The notes below the pieces were generated by a model, which saw only the letters and a program-made list of their open reading frames with translations, did no database searches and had not been told where the DNA came from. A DNA stretch of 64,000 nucleotides from Candidatus Heritagella intestinalis (GTDB lineage: Bacteria > Bacillota > Clostridia > Oscillospirales > Acutalibacteraceae), in NCBI GenBank assembly GCA_904420555.1, contig CAJFVO010000004.1:62001-126000 (forward strand), given 5' to 3'. Of the stretch, positions 8,118-16,463 are shown one piece after another (the first letter of the stretch is position 1; every line of letters begins with the position of its first letter). The translations under genes were made by a program, and so were the position numbers.

Positions 8118-8996
8118 TTTTTTCAAATCTTCCTGAATCCGCTTCATGGAGTCCGTGGGCCGAATGCCCACAAACCGCTTGAACACCCGGGAGAAATAGT
8201 TGTAATCGTTATAGCCCACCGCCAGGGAGGCCTGGGTCACAGACATGCCGGTTTCAATGAGGGAGATGGCCCGGTAACACCGCAGGCGGTTGATGTATTG
8301 GGTAACGGTGCAGCCGGTGTGCCGCTTGAAAAGCTGGCAGATGTAGCTGGTGGTGATGCCGGTTTCGGCAGCCAGGTTTTTTAGGGTAATGGGGCTGTCA
8401 AAGTGGTGGTTGATGTAGTTGAGGATTCGCCGGGTGTATTGAAAGGAAGCATCGTAGCAAGCATCGTTGGGGCGGATTTGCTCCGGGTGGAAGTGGTGGC
8501 GGTAGAGATGGCAGATGACGCTGAGGAAAACGCCCTTGACCCGCAGCTCATACCCGGATTCCCGCAGGGCGTATTCCTGGATGATTTCGTCGAAAAAGCC
8601 GCACAGGACAGAGTCATTCATGATAAAGGCATGGAAGCTCTGGGCGTGGAGGACAAAGGCGTCCCGGTATTGGGCCAGCCGGGTGTTCCAGGATTCCCCC
8701 AAAATCCACTCCAAATCCACTTGGATGACATAATACCGGGAATGGCTCTCAAACCCCACCGCATGGTGGGGCTCGCACCAGTTGGCAAAAAAGATTTCCT
8801 GGGGGCGGACCCACTGGACGCCCTCCTGGCAGCTGAGCTGTACGGCCCCGGCCTTGACATATTGAAATTCCAAATCCTCGTGCCAGTGCAGGGACCAGTC
8901 GCTGGTTCCAATATCCTCCGGTTCGTTGGTGCGCTCTACAATCCGCACGGGAAAATCCCATTCCGGCATGGGAACCTGCCAGTAACAAATATCCAT
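8115..8996 (-). CDS. AraC-family transcriptional regulator
   Basis: The 293-residue product has an N-terminal cupin-like sensor (roughly residues 15-170, including LHWHEDLEFQYVKAG) and a C-terminal pair of helix-turn-helix motifs (LKNLAAETGITTSYICQLFK and QASLAVGYNDYNYFSRVFKR). This is the usual layout of sugar-responsive AraC activators. Start ATG 8996 is preceded by AAGGAGAAGGGG; an in-frame GTG at 9029 lies upstream of that site. It is transcribed divergently from the GH85 gene, 386 bases apart, so it is the natural candidate to control it, probably in response to an oligosaccharide. A near-palindrome GTGTGATTCGCAC (9017-9029) sits just upstream of its ribosome site. Confidence 0.93.
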   Translation of the reverse strand: MDICYWQVPMPEWDFPVRIVERTNEPEDIGTSDWSLHWHEDLEFQYVKAGAVQLSCQEGVQWVRPQEIFFANWCEPHHAVGFESHSRYYVIQVDLEWILGESWNTRLAQYRDAFVLHAQSFHAFIMNDSVLCGFFDEIIQEYALRESGYELRVKGVFLSVICHLYRHHFHPEQIRPNDACYDASFQYTRRILNYINHHFDSPITLKNLAAETGITTSYICQLFKRHTGCTVTQYINRLRCYRAISLIETGMSVTQASLAVGYNDYNYFSRVFKRFVGIRPTDSMKRIQEDLKK

Positions 8997-9382
8997 TGAA
9001 TCCCCTTCTCCTTTTTGTGTGATTCGCACTTTACCTCTCTATCATAGGATAAAAAGCGGTTTCTGTGTATATTTTTAATTTTTTTTGGATATCTGTCAAG
9101 GGTTTTGGGGAGGTTTTTCTGCATTTTTACAATTTTATACCAGTTTTATTTAAAGATTATGCTATTATTTGAAAACAGAGCAGGTGTAAAATCAATATAG
9201 AATTTTGTTTTAATTCATGGGCAGTTTGTGCCTTTTGAACACAAAGGCAAAAAGCTCTCGGTATCAGCAAAAACTGCCGATTTTGGAAGAGGAAGAAGGT
9301 GAGAAGAGGAGGGGTGAAAGGCCTCGATTAGGAAGGGAAATCAATCAAAACGACGTAAAAACATACGAGAAGGAGGAACCTT
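8997..9382. other. Divergent AraC/GH85 regulatory region
   Basis: It is about 385 bases and AT-rich between 9050 and 9220. The near-palindrome GTGTGATTCGCAC lies at 9017-9029, next to the araC-type start. Several AT-rich hexamers around 9130-9200 could form the GH85 promoter but no pair is convincing, as expected for an activator-dependent promoter. The GH85 leader is purine-rich (9280-9382). No gene is seen. Confidence 0.5.
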
Positions 9383-12300
9383 ATGAAGCGGAAAAATGGA
9401 AAACGGGCAATTGCCCTGTTCCTGGCGCTGGCGCTTTCCACGTCGGCATTTTCCACCACCGCAGTCTTTGCCGCAGAGCCTCAGGAGGATGAGGCTGCCC
9501 AGGCAGAGGCCAAGAGCAGCACAACCTATGAACCCTGGGCCCACGGCTTCCGGTTTGTGGACATCCTGAATTATGACCCGGCAACGGACGACTATTCGGA
9601 TGAACTGAAAGCCTATGTGCCCCTGCAGGAGCGCAACGAGCAGTTTGCGGCGACCCAGGCCAATCCCAATTTGGATGAAGGCGTCTCCCTGTACGCTATT
9701 TCGTCCGGCAACTACCGCTCCACCGACGTGACCAACGCCCCCTGGAACGGCAACCACTCCTATGACGACTTCTCTTTCAATGCCTATAAGTTCTGGCAGT
9801 ATACCGACCTTATCGGCGCTGGCGGACGTCCCACGGCTGGCATTATCAGAGGGTCCGACAACAAGGAATACGGCACTGTGGCCCTGCCCACCGTTTCCAC
9901 CATCAACGCCGCCCATAAGAACGGCGTCAAGGCCCTGGGCGAGTACTTCGTTCCCAGAACCCCCCAGTACACCGAAGAGTGGCTGTACAAGGATGAAGAG
10001 GGCAACTTCCCCTATGCCCAGAAGCTTATCGACATTATGAACGACTACGGCTTCGACGGCTACTTCATCAACCAGGAAGAAGGCATCGATGCTTCCTATG
10101 TGCCCCTGTTTAAAGAGATGCTCAAGTGGATGCGGGACCAGGGCTGCTACATCCAGTGGTACGATTCCATTACGGATCAGGGCTACATCTCCTATCAGAA
10201 CCACTTTAATTCCACCAACAGCAACTGGGTTTGGAACGCAGAGAACGGTCGGGTTTCCGACTCCATTTTCCTGAACTACTGGAATTTGCCTAGCTACGGA
10301 GATCCCAATACCGATATGCAGGCAGATGTGGATTATCTGGAAAGCATCAACGAGGCCCATCCCGAAGCGAACCTGGACGCCCATGAGGTCATTTACTACG
10401 GCGTAGAGGGCGGCCAGTGGAGATGGAGCCAGGATCTGGACCGTCTGCTGGACAGCACCGGCAACTCCCGCCTGAGCTTCGCCATTTGGGGCAGCGACTT
10501 CTACCGCGAGCAGTACGGCCAGAACGACAACCTGCGGTATCAGGCTGACTACCAGTGGGCCAACGAAGAACGCGAGCGTATGTATTTCACCGCTCCTTCT
10601 GAGAATGTGGGCGATTATGAGAGCGTAGACCGCCCCGACGTGGAGGTCACCGGCACTGCCTTTAAGGGCTTCTCCAAGTATGTTGCCGAGCGTTCTGTCA
10701 TCGATGGTTCTGTATTTACCACCGACTTCAACAACGGCCACGGTATGCAGTACTTTGAGGACGGCGAGGTCTCCCGCAATGTAGAGTGGACCAATGTCAA
10801 CCTCCAGGACATCCTCCCCACCTGGCAGTGGTGGGTAGAGAGCACCGATGACAACCAGCTGGAGCTGGATTGGGACTACGGCCCCGAGCAGGGCAAGGTC
10901 CTGGCCGACGGCACCGAGTCTTCCTTCGATTATGAGCAGATCGGCGCTTATAACGGCGGCTCCTCCCTGGCAATCTACGGCTCTGTAGCCGGCAGCCAGT
11001 ACATCAGCCTCTATAAGACGGCTCTGGATGTCACCGCCGACACCACCGTTTCCCTGACCTATAACAAGCCCTCTGCAGATGATTCTTCCACCATGCAGAT
11101 CGGCCTGATTTTTGAAAGCAATCCCGAGCAGATCGTGTATCTGCCCATTGCAGACTCCGGCAAGCAGACCAGCGGCTGGCAGACTGCTACCTTCCAGCTG
11201 GACGACACCTTCGCCGGCGATACCATCGCCGCTATCGGCGTGGAGATTTCCGCCGAGGAGCAGGTAGACGGCTACCAGATGAACCTGGGCGGCCTGAAAG
11301 TCAGCGACGGCCAGTCCTATACCCCCGCCGCTCCCACCGGCTTTGCCGTGGAGAAGCAGTTTGATACCACCGGCGAGTATCAGTTCTCCTGGGATATCAA
11401 TGAAAACTACGACGAAGTCCAGCTCTATCGCCTGTATGCAGAATATGCAGACGGCAGCGAGCGCTTCATCGGCGGCGCTTACACCGACAACTACTATGTG
11501 CAGACCCTGGAGAACCCCGATGAAATCACTGCCTTCAACCTGTATGCAGTGGGCATCGACGGCTCCATGAGCGAGGCCGCTTCTGTTGCCGCCAACACCG
11601 GCAAGCAGGTTTCCAACGTCCTGGCCGCCAGCGGCAACAACGCTGTGACCGTGACCTGGGACGATTCCGCCGACGACTATCAGAGCGTCAAGGCCGAGCT
11701 GTCCTACTGGTACAGCGACAAGGAGAACCCCGAGGCCGTTACCGTGGAGAAGGGCGTTGGCGAGGCTGCCTTTGACGTTCCCCTGGAGGACGGCAGCAAG
11801 TACCTCATCACCCTGACCACCATTAACAGCGATGGCAGCGAGAACGCACCTGTGAACTACTTCGGCGAGCTGGCCGACAACTACTGCGCACCCTTCGAGG
11901 GCGAGTTCCGCCATGAGGGCAGCAGCAGCACTTACATCCTCACCACGCCTATCCCCGAGGATTGGGATTCCATGACTATGGAGATCAACGGCAGCGTGAG
12001 AGAGTACACCCGGTTTAACGGCAGTTCCGCCATTGGCATCAATATCCCGCAGGATGGGATGCAGACTGCGGTGATTACCCTGACGGACCGCAACGGCAAC
12101 GTATCCGCACCCACCACCTTTATCTTCATCAACGGCGAGCCTGTGGGCGATGATAGCGAGTACACCGAGGAATTTGTTCCCGATGACGCTCTGCGCGCAG
12201 CCCTTCAGGAGAAGATTGGCCCCACCTACAGCGACCTGACTTCTTACCTTGGCGAACTGGATCTGTCCGGCCTGGACATCAGCGACCTGACAGGCCTGAA

Positions 12301-14503
12301 CCTGGTTTCCGGCCTCACTGGCCTGAACCTCTCCGGCACCAGCATCACCTCTATCGAGCGGGCCGAGATTCCCAGCGGCATCACCTATCTGAACCTGTCC
12401 GGCTGCGAGAGCCTGACCACCATTGCAGAAGGCGCGATTTCCGCCCTTACCGCTCTGGACGACCTGAACCTGTCCGGCTGCACCGGCCTGACCACCCTGT
12501 ATCTGGACAATACCCCCGCCGATTTGGCTGTAGACCTCACGGGCTGCACGGCTCTGGAGACCCTGGCCCTTACCGGCACCGAAAAGACCACCTTTGACAT
12601 CAGCGCTCTCACCAGCCTGGTGAACTTCTATGCAAACGACAGCGCACTGGAAACCCTGACCACCGCTGACGCCGCCGATTATGCCAACGCCGCCGACTTC
12701 AATCTGAGCGGCAGCCGCTTTGACATGACCGCCGGCACTCCCGAAGGCGACTTTGCCAGAGCTTTGGCAGAGGCTGCTTCCGTGGACTACAGCGGCCAGC
12801 GCCCGGTGATCTACTTTGCCGAACTGCCCGAGGTGGTTGACGTCACCAAGAAGGCCGGCGCGACCCTGCGCACCATGGATTACTTCGAGGCGTATTACAA
12901 CGACGCTGAGACCGTTCGCGGCACCGTGATCGCGGATATGACCGACCTTGACTGGGTTGCCGAGGATTACGATATCCAGGGCGACGCTTCTGTTCCCACC
13001 AAGGTCTATGCTGAGATCTTCGATTCTGAGGGCAATATGGTCAACGAGCCCGATATGTCCGATGTTCCCGAAGTAGATACCGAAACCAACGTGGCCCTCA
13101 ACGCCAGAATCCTGGGCGGCTCCGGCATCACCGGCGAGGCCGAAACCTATGCGATGATGTTTGACGGTTCCGTCCAAACCAAGTGGTGCGTCGGCGCCTG
13201 GAGCGGCTGGGCAGCCTTTGCCCTGGATCAGCCCGAAGAGATTGGCAGATGGGTATCCATGCATGCCCAGGCTAACGGCGAACCCCAGGCTTACAACACC
13301 GAAGACTTTGAGCTCCAGGTTCTCAACACCGAGGCTGTGGGCATGACCGAGGAAGAATTCCTGGCCTCTGACAGCGCCACCAATTCCGCCATCCTCAGCA
13401 ACGATGCCAACTGGATTACTGTTGACCATGTCACCGACAACACCGCCGGCACCGTGGACCGCAACATTGAGGAAACCACCGAGGCCCAGGTCTACCGTCT
13501 GAAGATCAACCGCTCCATTAACGGCGACCAGTATCAGGCTGTCCGTCTCCAGGAGCTGGAACTGTATCGCGCAGACCCCACCCCCAGAGATTATGAAGGC
13601 ATCCTGGAGCTGGATAACCCCGGCCTCTACACTGTGAACTTCATTAAGAACGGCACCCAGCTGAACACCATGCAGGTGGCCGTATCCGCCCAGAAGGTCC
13701 TGCTCCAGGCAGCTATCGACTACGCCGCCGCTCAGGATACCACCGATGTGATTGACAGCGTGAAGGCTATGTACGACGCTGCTATGGCCAACGCCCAGGC
13801 AGTCCTCGCCAACAACACAGCCAGCGAGGAAGAGGTTTGGGACGCCATCGACCAGCTTATGGAAGCTTGCTGGAGCCTTGGCTTCATCAAGGGCGATAAG
13901 TCTGAACTGGAAGACCTGATTACTGTGGCCGAAGGAATGGATGCTGACAAGTATGTTGCCGACAACTGGCAGCTGTTGGTAGACGCTCTGGCTGATGCCC
14001 AGGCAGTCTATGAAGACGGCGACGCCATGCAGGGCGATGTGGACGCTGCCCAGGAAGCCCTCCTGCAGGCCATTCTGGCCCAGCGGTATAAGGCTGACAA
14101 GTCCATCCTGGAAGAGCTCCTGAACCAGGCCAACGCTATCGACACCACCAAGTACACCGCAGAGAGCGTGCAGGCATTTACTGCCGCCCTGAAGGCTGCA
14201 AACCTGGTGATGGAAGACGAATCCCTGTCCGAGGACGAGCAGGCTACTGTGGACGAGGCAGAGGCAACCCTGCGCAGCGCCATGGATAACCTGGTAGAGA
14301 CCTCCGCAGAGGATCCCAAGCCTTCCGATGACAACAAGGACGACAACACCAGCACCCAGGATCCCAACAAGGGACCCATGGACGACAACAAGAACCCGGC
14401 CACCGGCGACAACACCAACCTGATGGTGTGGTTCCTCCTGGCAGCCGCTTCCCTGTCCGCGCTGGCAGTTGTGGTGCTCCGCAAATCCCGCAAGCACGCA
14501 TAA
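9383..14503 (+). CDS. Wall-anchored GH85 endo-beta-N-acetylglucosaminidase, multidomain
   Basis: The 1706-residue exported enzyme is predicted to cut the chitobiose core of N-linked glycans. Residues 1-31 are a signal peptide (ending VFAA). The GH85 barrel (about 50-440) has GYFINQEEG with Asn230 and Glu232, matching the catalytic Asn-x-Glu of the family, followed by IQWYDSI and ISYQNHFN. Beta-sandwich and fibronectin-like regions (to about 930), a leucine-rich segment with LNLSGC units (about 950-1090), a discoidin/F5-8C-like domain (about 1230-1400) and three helical FIVAR-like units (about 1440-1640) come next. An acidic linker leads to NPATGD (1671-1676), a hydrophobic helix and RKSRKHA, a sortase-type anchor with a non-LPxTG motif. 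Start ATG 9383 follows AAGGAGG. The divergent AraC gene probably regulates it. Release of glycans from host or dietary glycoproteins is inferred. Confidence 0.93.
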   Translation: MKRKNGKRAIALFLALALSTSAFSTTAVFAAEPQEDEAAQAEAKSSTTYEPWAHGFRFVDILNYDPATDDYSDELKAYVPLQERNEQFAATQANPNLDEGVSLYAISSGNYRSTDVTNAPWNGNHSYDDFSFNAYKFWQYTDLIGAGGRPTAGIIRGSDNKEYGTVALPTVSTINAAHKNGVKALGEYFVPRTPQYTEEWLYKDEEGNFPYAQKLIDIMNDYGFDGYFINQEEGIDASYVPLFKEMLKWMRDQGCYIQWYDSITDQGYISYQNHFNSTNSNWVWNAENGRVSDSIFLNYWNLPSYGDPNTDMQADVDYLESINEAHPEANLDAHEVIYYGVEGGQWRWSQDLDRLLDSTGNSRLSFAIWGSDFYREQYGQNDNLRYQADYQWANEERERMYFTAPSENVGDYESVDRPDVEVTGTAFKGFSKYVAERSVIDGSVFTTDFNNGHGMQYFEDGEVSRNVEWTNVNLQDILPTWQWWVESTDDNQLELDWDYGPEQGKVLADGTESSFDYEQIGAYNGGSSLAIYGSVAGSQYISLYKTALDVTADTTVSLTYNKPSADDSSTMQIGLIFESNPEQIVYLPIADSGKQTSGWQTATFQLDDTFAGDTIAAIGVEISAEEQVDGYQMNLGGLKVSDGQSYTPAAPTGFAVEKQFDTTGEYQFSWDINENYDEVQLYRLYAEYADGSERFIGGAYTDNYYVQTLENPDEITAFNLYAVGIDGSMSEAASVAANTGKQVSNVLAASGNNAVTVTWDDSADDYQSVKAELSYWYSDKENPEAVTVEKGVGEAAFDVPLEDGSKYLITLTTINSDGSENAPVNYFGELADNYCAPFEGEFRHEGSSSTYILTTPIPEDWDSMTMEINGSVREYTRFNGSSAIGINIPQDGMQTAVITLTDRNGNVSAPTTFIFINGEPVGDDSEYTEEFVPDDALRAALQEKIGPTYSDLTSYLGELDLSGLDISDLTGLNLVSGLTGLNLSGTSITSIERAEIPSGITYLNLSGCESLTTIAEGAISALTALDDLNLSGCTGLTTLYLDNTPADLAVDLTGCTALETLALTGTEKTTFDISALTSLVNFYANDSALETLTTADAADYANAADFNLSGSRFDMTAGTPEGDFARALAEAASVDYSGQRPVIYFAELPEVVDVTKKAGATLRTMDYFEAYYNDAETVRGTVIADMTDLDWVAEDYDIQGDASVPTKVYAEIFDSEGNMVNEPDMSDVPEVDTETNVALNARILGGSGITGEAETYAMMFDGSVQTKWCVGAWSGWAAFALDQPEEIGRWVSMHAQANGEPQAYNTEDFELQVLNTEAVGMTEEEFLASDSATNSAILSNDANWITVDHVTDNTAGTVDRNIEETTEAQVYRLKINRSINGDQYQAVRLQELELYRADPTPRDYEGILELDNPGLYTVNFIKNGTQLNTMQVAVSAQKVLLQAAIDYAAAQDTTDVIDSVKAMYDAAMANAQAVLANNTASEEEVWDAIDQLMEACWSLGFIKGDKSELEDLITVAEGMDADKYVADNWQLLVDALADAQAVYEDGDAMQGDVDAAQEALLQAILAQRYKADKSILEELLNQANAIDTTKYTAESVQAFTAALKAANLVMEDESLSEDEQATVDEAEATLRSAMDNLVETSAEDPKPSDDNKDDNTSTQDPNKGPMDDNKNPATGDNTNLMVWFLLAAASLSALAVVVLRKSRKHA

Positions 14504-14544
14504 GATAGAGCCGTTATGGTTCTTCCCCGTGCCTAAACCCTAAC

Positions 14545-14583
14545 GAAAAATGCCCTCCGGCTTTCCTGCCGGGGGGCATTTTT
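14545..14583. terminator. Bidirectional terminator between GH85 gene and ylbJ-like gene
   Basis: AAAATGCCCTCCGGC pairs with GCCGGGGGGCATTTT, with T-runs on both strands. Confidence 0.88.
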
Positions 14584-14589
14584 GCGCGC

Positions 14590-15756
14590 TTATCGGGGGT
14601 TTTTTGCCTGGTTTTGTTTCCCCTTTGCCAGGGGCAAAAGCTGGGCGCCGTCCAGGGCCATAATCAGCAGCAGGAGGAATAAGGCCGCCGCCGCGGGAAT
14701 GGAAGCGGCCGTTTTCCCAGTGACGCCCTCCGGCCACAGGGCGGAAGCTGCGGCGGCTTCCGGGAAAAAGGGCAGCAGCACCCAGGCGAGCCCGGCGGCT
14801 CCCAGCCCGTGGAGAAGCCGGAACAGCCAGAATTTCCACCGGGACAGGGGAAGCTGTGGAAAAAACGAGAAAATCTGCAAGTGGACGCACAGGCCGCCCC
14901 ATCCCAGGCCAAAGGCAAACAGGGGCAAGGAGGCTCCAAACTGGGCGCCGTCCCGGCAGCCGGCAGTGACCTCCGCCAGAAAAGAGGGCAGGGCGGCGGC
15001 GTTTCCCGGGCCCATGCCCCGGAGTAGGAGGAAGCGGGTCAGGGGTCGGAACAGCCCAGCGTCCCGGCACAGGGAGAGAAGCACGGAAAACACAAGGACA
15101 AAGGCGCACAGCACCGCCATGGCCCGGCCGGCCCCCGTCACCGAATCCACAAAGGGCGAAGGGGAGGGAGACTGGGGTTTGGGAGCAGCCTTGGGGGCGG
15201 ATTTGGGCGCAGCAAACCGGAGAATCAGCCCCAGCAGCAGCCCAGAAGCCGTCACAGCCAGGAGCAGCACCGGCCCGGCCTGAGCGCTTCCCAGGAGCAG
15301 GGAGCCCACCGCCGTCAGGACAAAGGGCGGCCCTGCCCCCACGCAGAAGCAGAGCATCCGCCCGGCTTCTTCCCGGGTGATTTCCCCCCGGGCCAGGAGC
15401 CGGGAAACCCCGCGGGCCCCGGCTGGATAGCCCCCGATAAAGCCCAGGAGCACCACTGGTGCCGCCGCTCCCGGCAGCCGGAACAGGGCCCGCATCACCG
15501 GCCCGGTAAAGCGGCCTATCCGGGTGGCCAGGCCGCTTTCGGTAACATAGGTACACAGTACCATAAAGGGGAACAGGGAGGGAATCAGGGTGTAGAGGCA
15601 GGTGGAAATCCCCTCGGCCGCCCCTTGGCCGGCGGCGTCCGGGGCGCAGAGCAGCGCGGCTGCGGCAACGCACACGGCTCCTGCCAAGGCCAGGGCCCGA
15701 AGCCGGCTTCCCAGCCGGTGAAGGGCCGGGTTTTTGGAAACAGATGAATCTTTCAT
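14590..15756 (-). CDS. ylbJ: YlbJ-like sporulation integral membrane protein
   Basis: The 388-residue polytopic protein has about eight membrane segments and the nucleoside-recognition (Gate) style motifs seen in YlbJ: TCLYTLIPSLFPFMVL, GFIGGYPAGAR and FCVGAGPPFV. YlbJ is a sigma-E-dependent mother-cell membrane protein needed for normal spore formation in B. subtilis; its biochemical role is unresolved. The start is ATG 15756, with GGGAGGTG upstream. An in-frame extension to 15855 has no ribosome site and passes into the structured intergenic stretch. A second minus-strand frame through the same bases (14540-15778) reads as low-complexity Pro/Arg/Gly sequence and is a shadow. Confidence 0.85.
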   Translation of the reverse strand: MKDSSVSKNPALHRLGSRLRALALAGAVCVAAAALLCAPDAAGQGAAEGISTCLYTLIPSLFPFMVLCTYVTESGLATRIGRFTGPVMRALFRLPGAAAPVVLLGFIGGYPAGARGVSRLLARGEITREEAGRMLCFCVGAGPPFVLTAVGSLLLGSAQAGPVLLLAVTASGLLLGLILRFAAPKSAPKAAPKPQSPSPSPFVDSVTGAGRAMAVLCAFVLVFSVLLSLCRDAGLFRPLTRFLLLRGMGPGNAAALPSFLAEVTAGCRDGAQFGASLPLFAFGLGWGGLCVHLQIFSFFPQLPLSRWKFWLFRLLHGLGAAGLAWVLLPFFPEAAAASALWPEGVTGKTAASIPAAAALFLLLLIMALDGAQLLPLAKGKQNQAKNPR

Positions 15757-15814
15757 GAAAAGCGCACCTCCCAAACACGGCAAAAAAGGAATTGCCTGTT
15801 CAGCCACAGGGCTG

Positions 15815-16005
15815 ATTACGCGTGGAATCAGGTTGTGATTCACGTTCGCTATCAACGCGGATTGCTTCCAGGGCGCTGTCTGCCAGTGGCAGAGGTTGAG
15901 CGCCGTTCTACGCTACCGCTTCGGTCGGTGCTATTTGTATGTCGTTGGCATACCGCACCCGAGCCGGCAGGCGAGACTATCAGCCTGGCGGCAAAAGCCG
16001 TCTCA
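15815..16005. other. Densely structured intergenic segment, candidate noncoding RNA or palindromic element
   Basis: Several hairpins are packed into about 190 bases: CGTGGAATCA/TGATTCACG (15821-15830 with 15836-15844, one bulge); GGCGCT/AGCGCC (15872-15877 with 15899-15904) enclosing CTGCC/GGCAG (15880-15892); GTATG/CATAC (15937-15953); and GCCGGCAGGC with GCCTGGCGGC (15963-15992, one mismatch). Frames here look unlike the neighbours and have no ribosome site. The pattern fits no riboswitch or standard RNA I recognise, and the strand is uncertain. Confidence 0.4.
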
Positions 16006-16120
16006 CAGTACAATGTATCGAAGAAAAGGCCAAAACATACCCCCATATAGCGGTTTCCGGGCATGGGAAGCTCGTCCCAGCGCATATATCTGAGGGAGAA
16101 AGGCCGCGGGAGGGAAGCTT

Positions 16121-16426
16121 ATGAGCTGGGAAAAGGAAAGGGTGAAGGGGAAACAGGGGGCCTCTGGGAAGAAACGGCCGGGATTTTCGATTTCCGCAGC
16201 AGCGGGAGACCCGGCGGCAGGCAACGGGAATATTGAGCTTTGCGGGAACCGCCGGGCTATTATCGAGGGCAGCGGCGGCGTGCTGGAATACGGCCCGGAG
16301 GTGGTGCGCATCCGGCTTGGAAAGCTCAGCGTGCGGTTTACCGGCCGGAACCTGCGCATCCGCTCCATGAGCGGCAGCTCTATGGTGCTGGAAGGGTATC
16401 TGTTCGGGGTGGAATATCTGCTGTAG
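16121..16426 (+). CDS. yqfC: YqfC/YabP-family sporulation protein
   Basis: The 101-residue protein has a basic N-terminal 40 residues and then a YabP/YqfC domain: IELCGNRRAIIEGSGGVLEY, VRIRLGKLSVRFTGRNLRI, ending VLEGYLFGVEYLL. YqfC is a sigma-E-controlled sporulation protein of unknown mechanism. It is the first gene of the conserved yqfC-yqfD-phoH-ybeY-dgkA order, 37 bases before yqfD. Start ATG 16121 follows GGGAGGG. The domain starts near residue 38, so the N-terminal part is longer than usual; no later ATG precedes the domain, which supports the present start. No convincing sigma-E promoter was found by eye. Confidence 0.88.
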   Translation: MSWEKERVKGKQGASGKKRPGFSISAAAGDPAAGNGNIELCGNRRAIIEGSGGVLEYGPEVVRIRLGKLSVRFTGRNLRIRSMSGSSMVLEGYLFGVEYLL

Positions 16427-16463
16427 CCGGGGGGGCCGCAAGGGCCCGGCTTGGGGAAAGGGA

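Noticed and set aside
9341-14497. 1718-codon open frame on the minus strand opposite the GH85 gene
   Set aside because: It is the antisense of a gene with strongly biased codons. The translation is low-complexity (Val/Gly/Ala/Leu repeats) without domain motifs or ribosome site, whereas the plus strand has a signal peptide, catalytic motifs and an anchor.
14540-15778. 412-codon minus-strand frame overlapping the ylbJ-like gene
   Set aside because: It is Pro/Arg/Gly-rich with no motifs, while the overlapping frame at 14590-15756 has membrane helices, YlbJ-type motifs and a ribosome site.
15852-16085. Short frames of 60-77 codons on both strands in the 15.8-16.1 kb gap
   Set aside because: None has a ribosome site, the peptides are rich in Arg/Ser/Pro with no motifs, and the DNA is better explained by its hairpins.
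16040-16100. Sigma-E or sigma-K promoter before yqfC
   Set aside because: CATACCCC and CATATATC resemble parts of the -10 consensus, but no matching -35 was found at the right distance.
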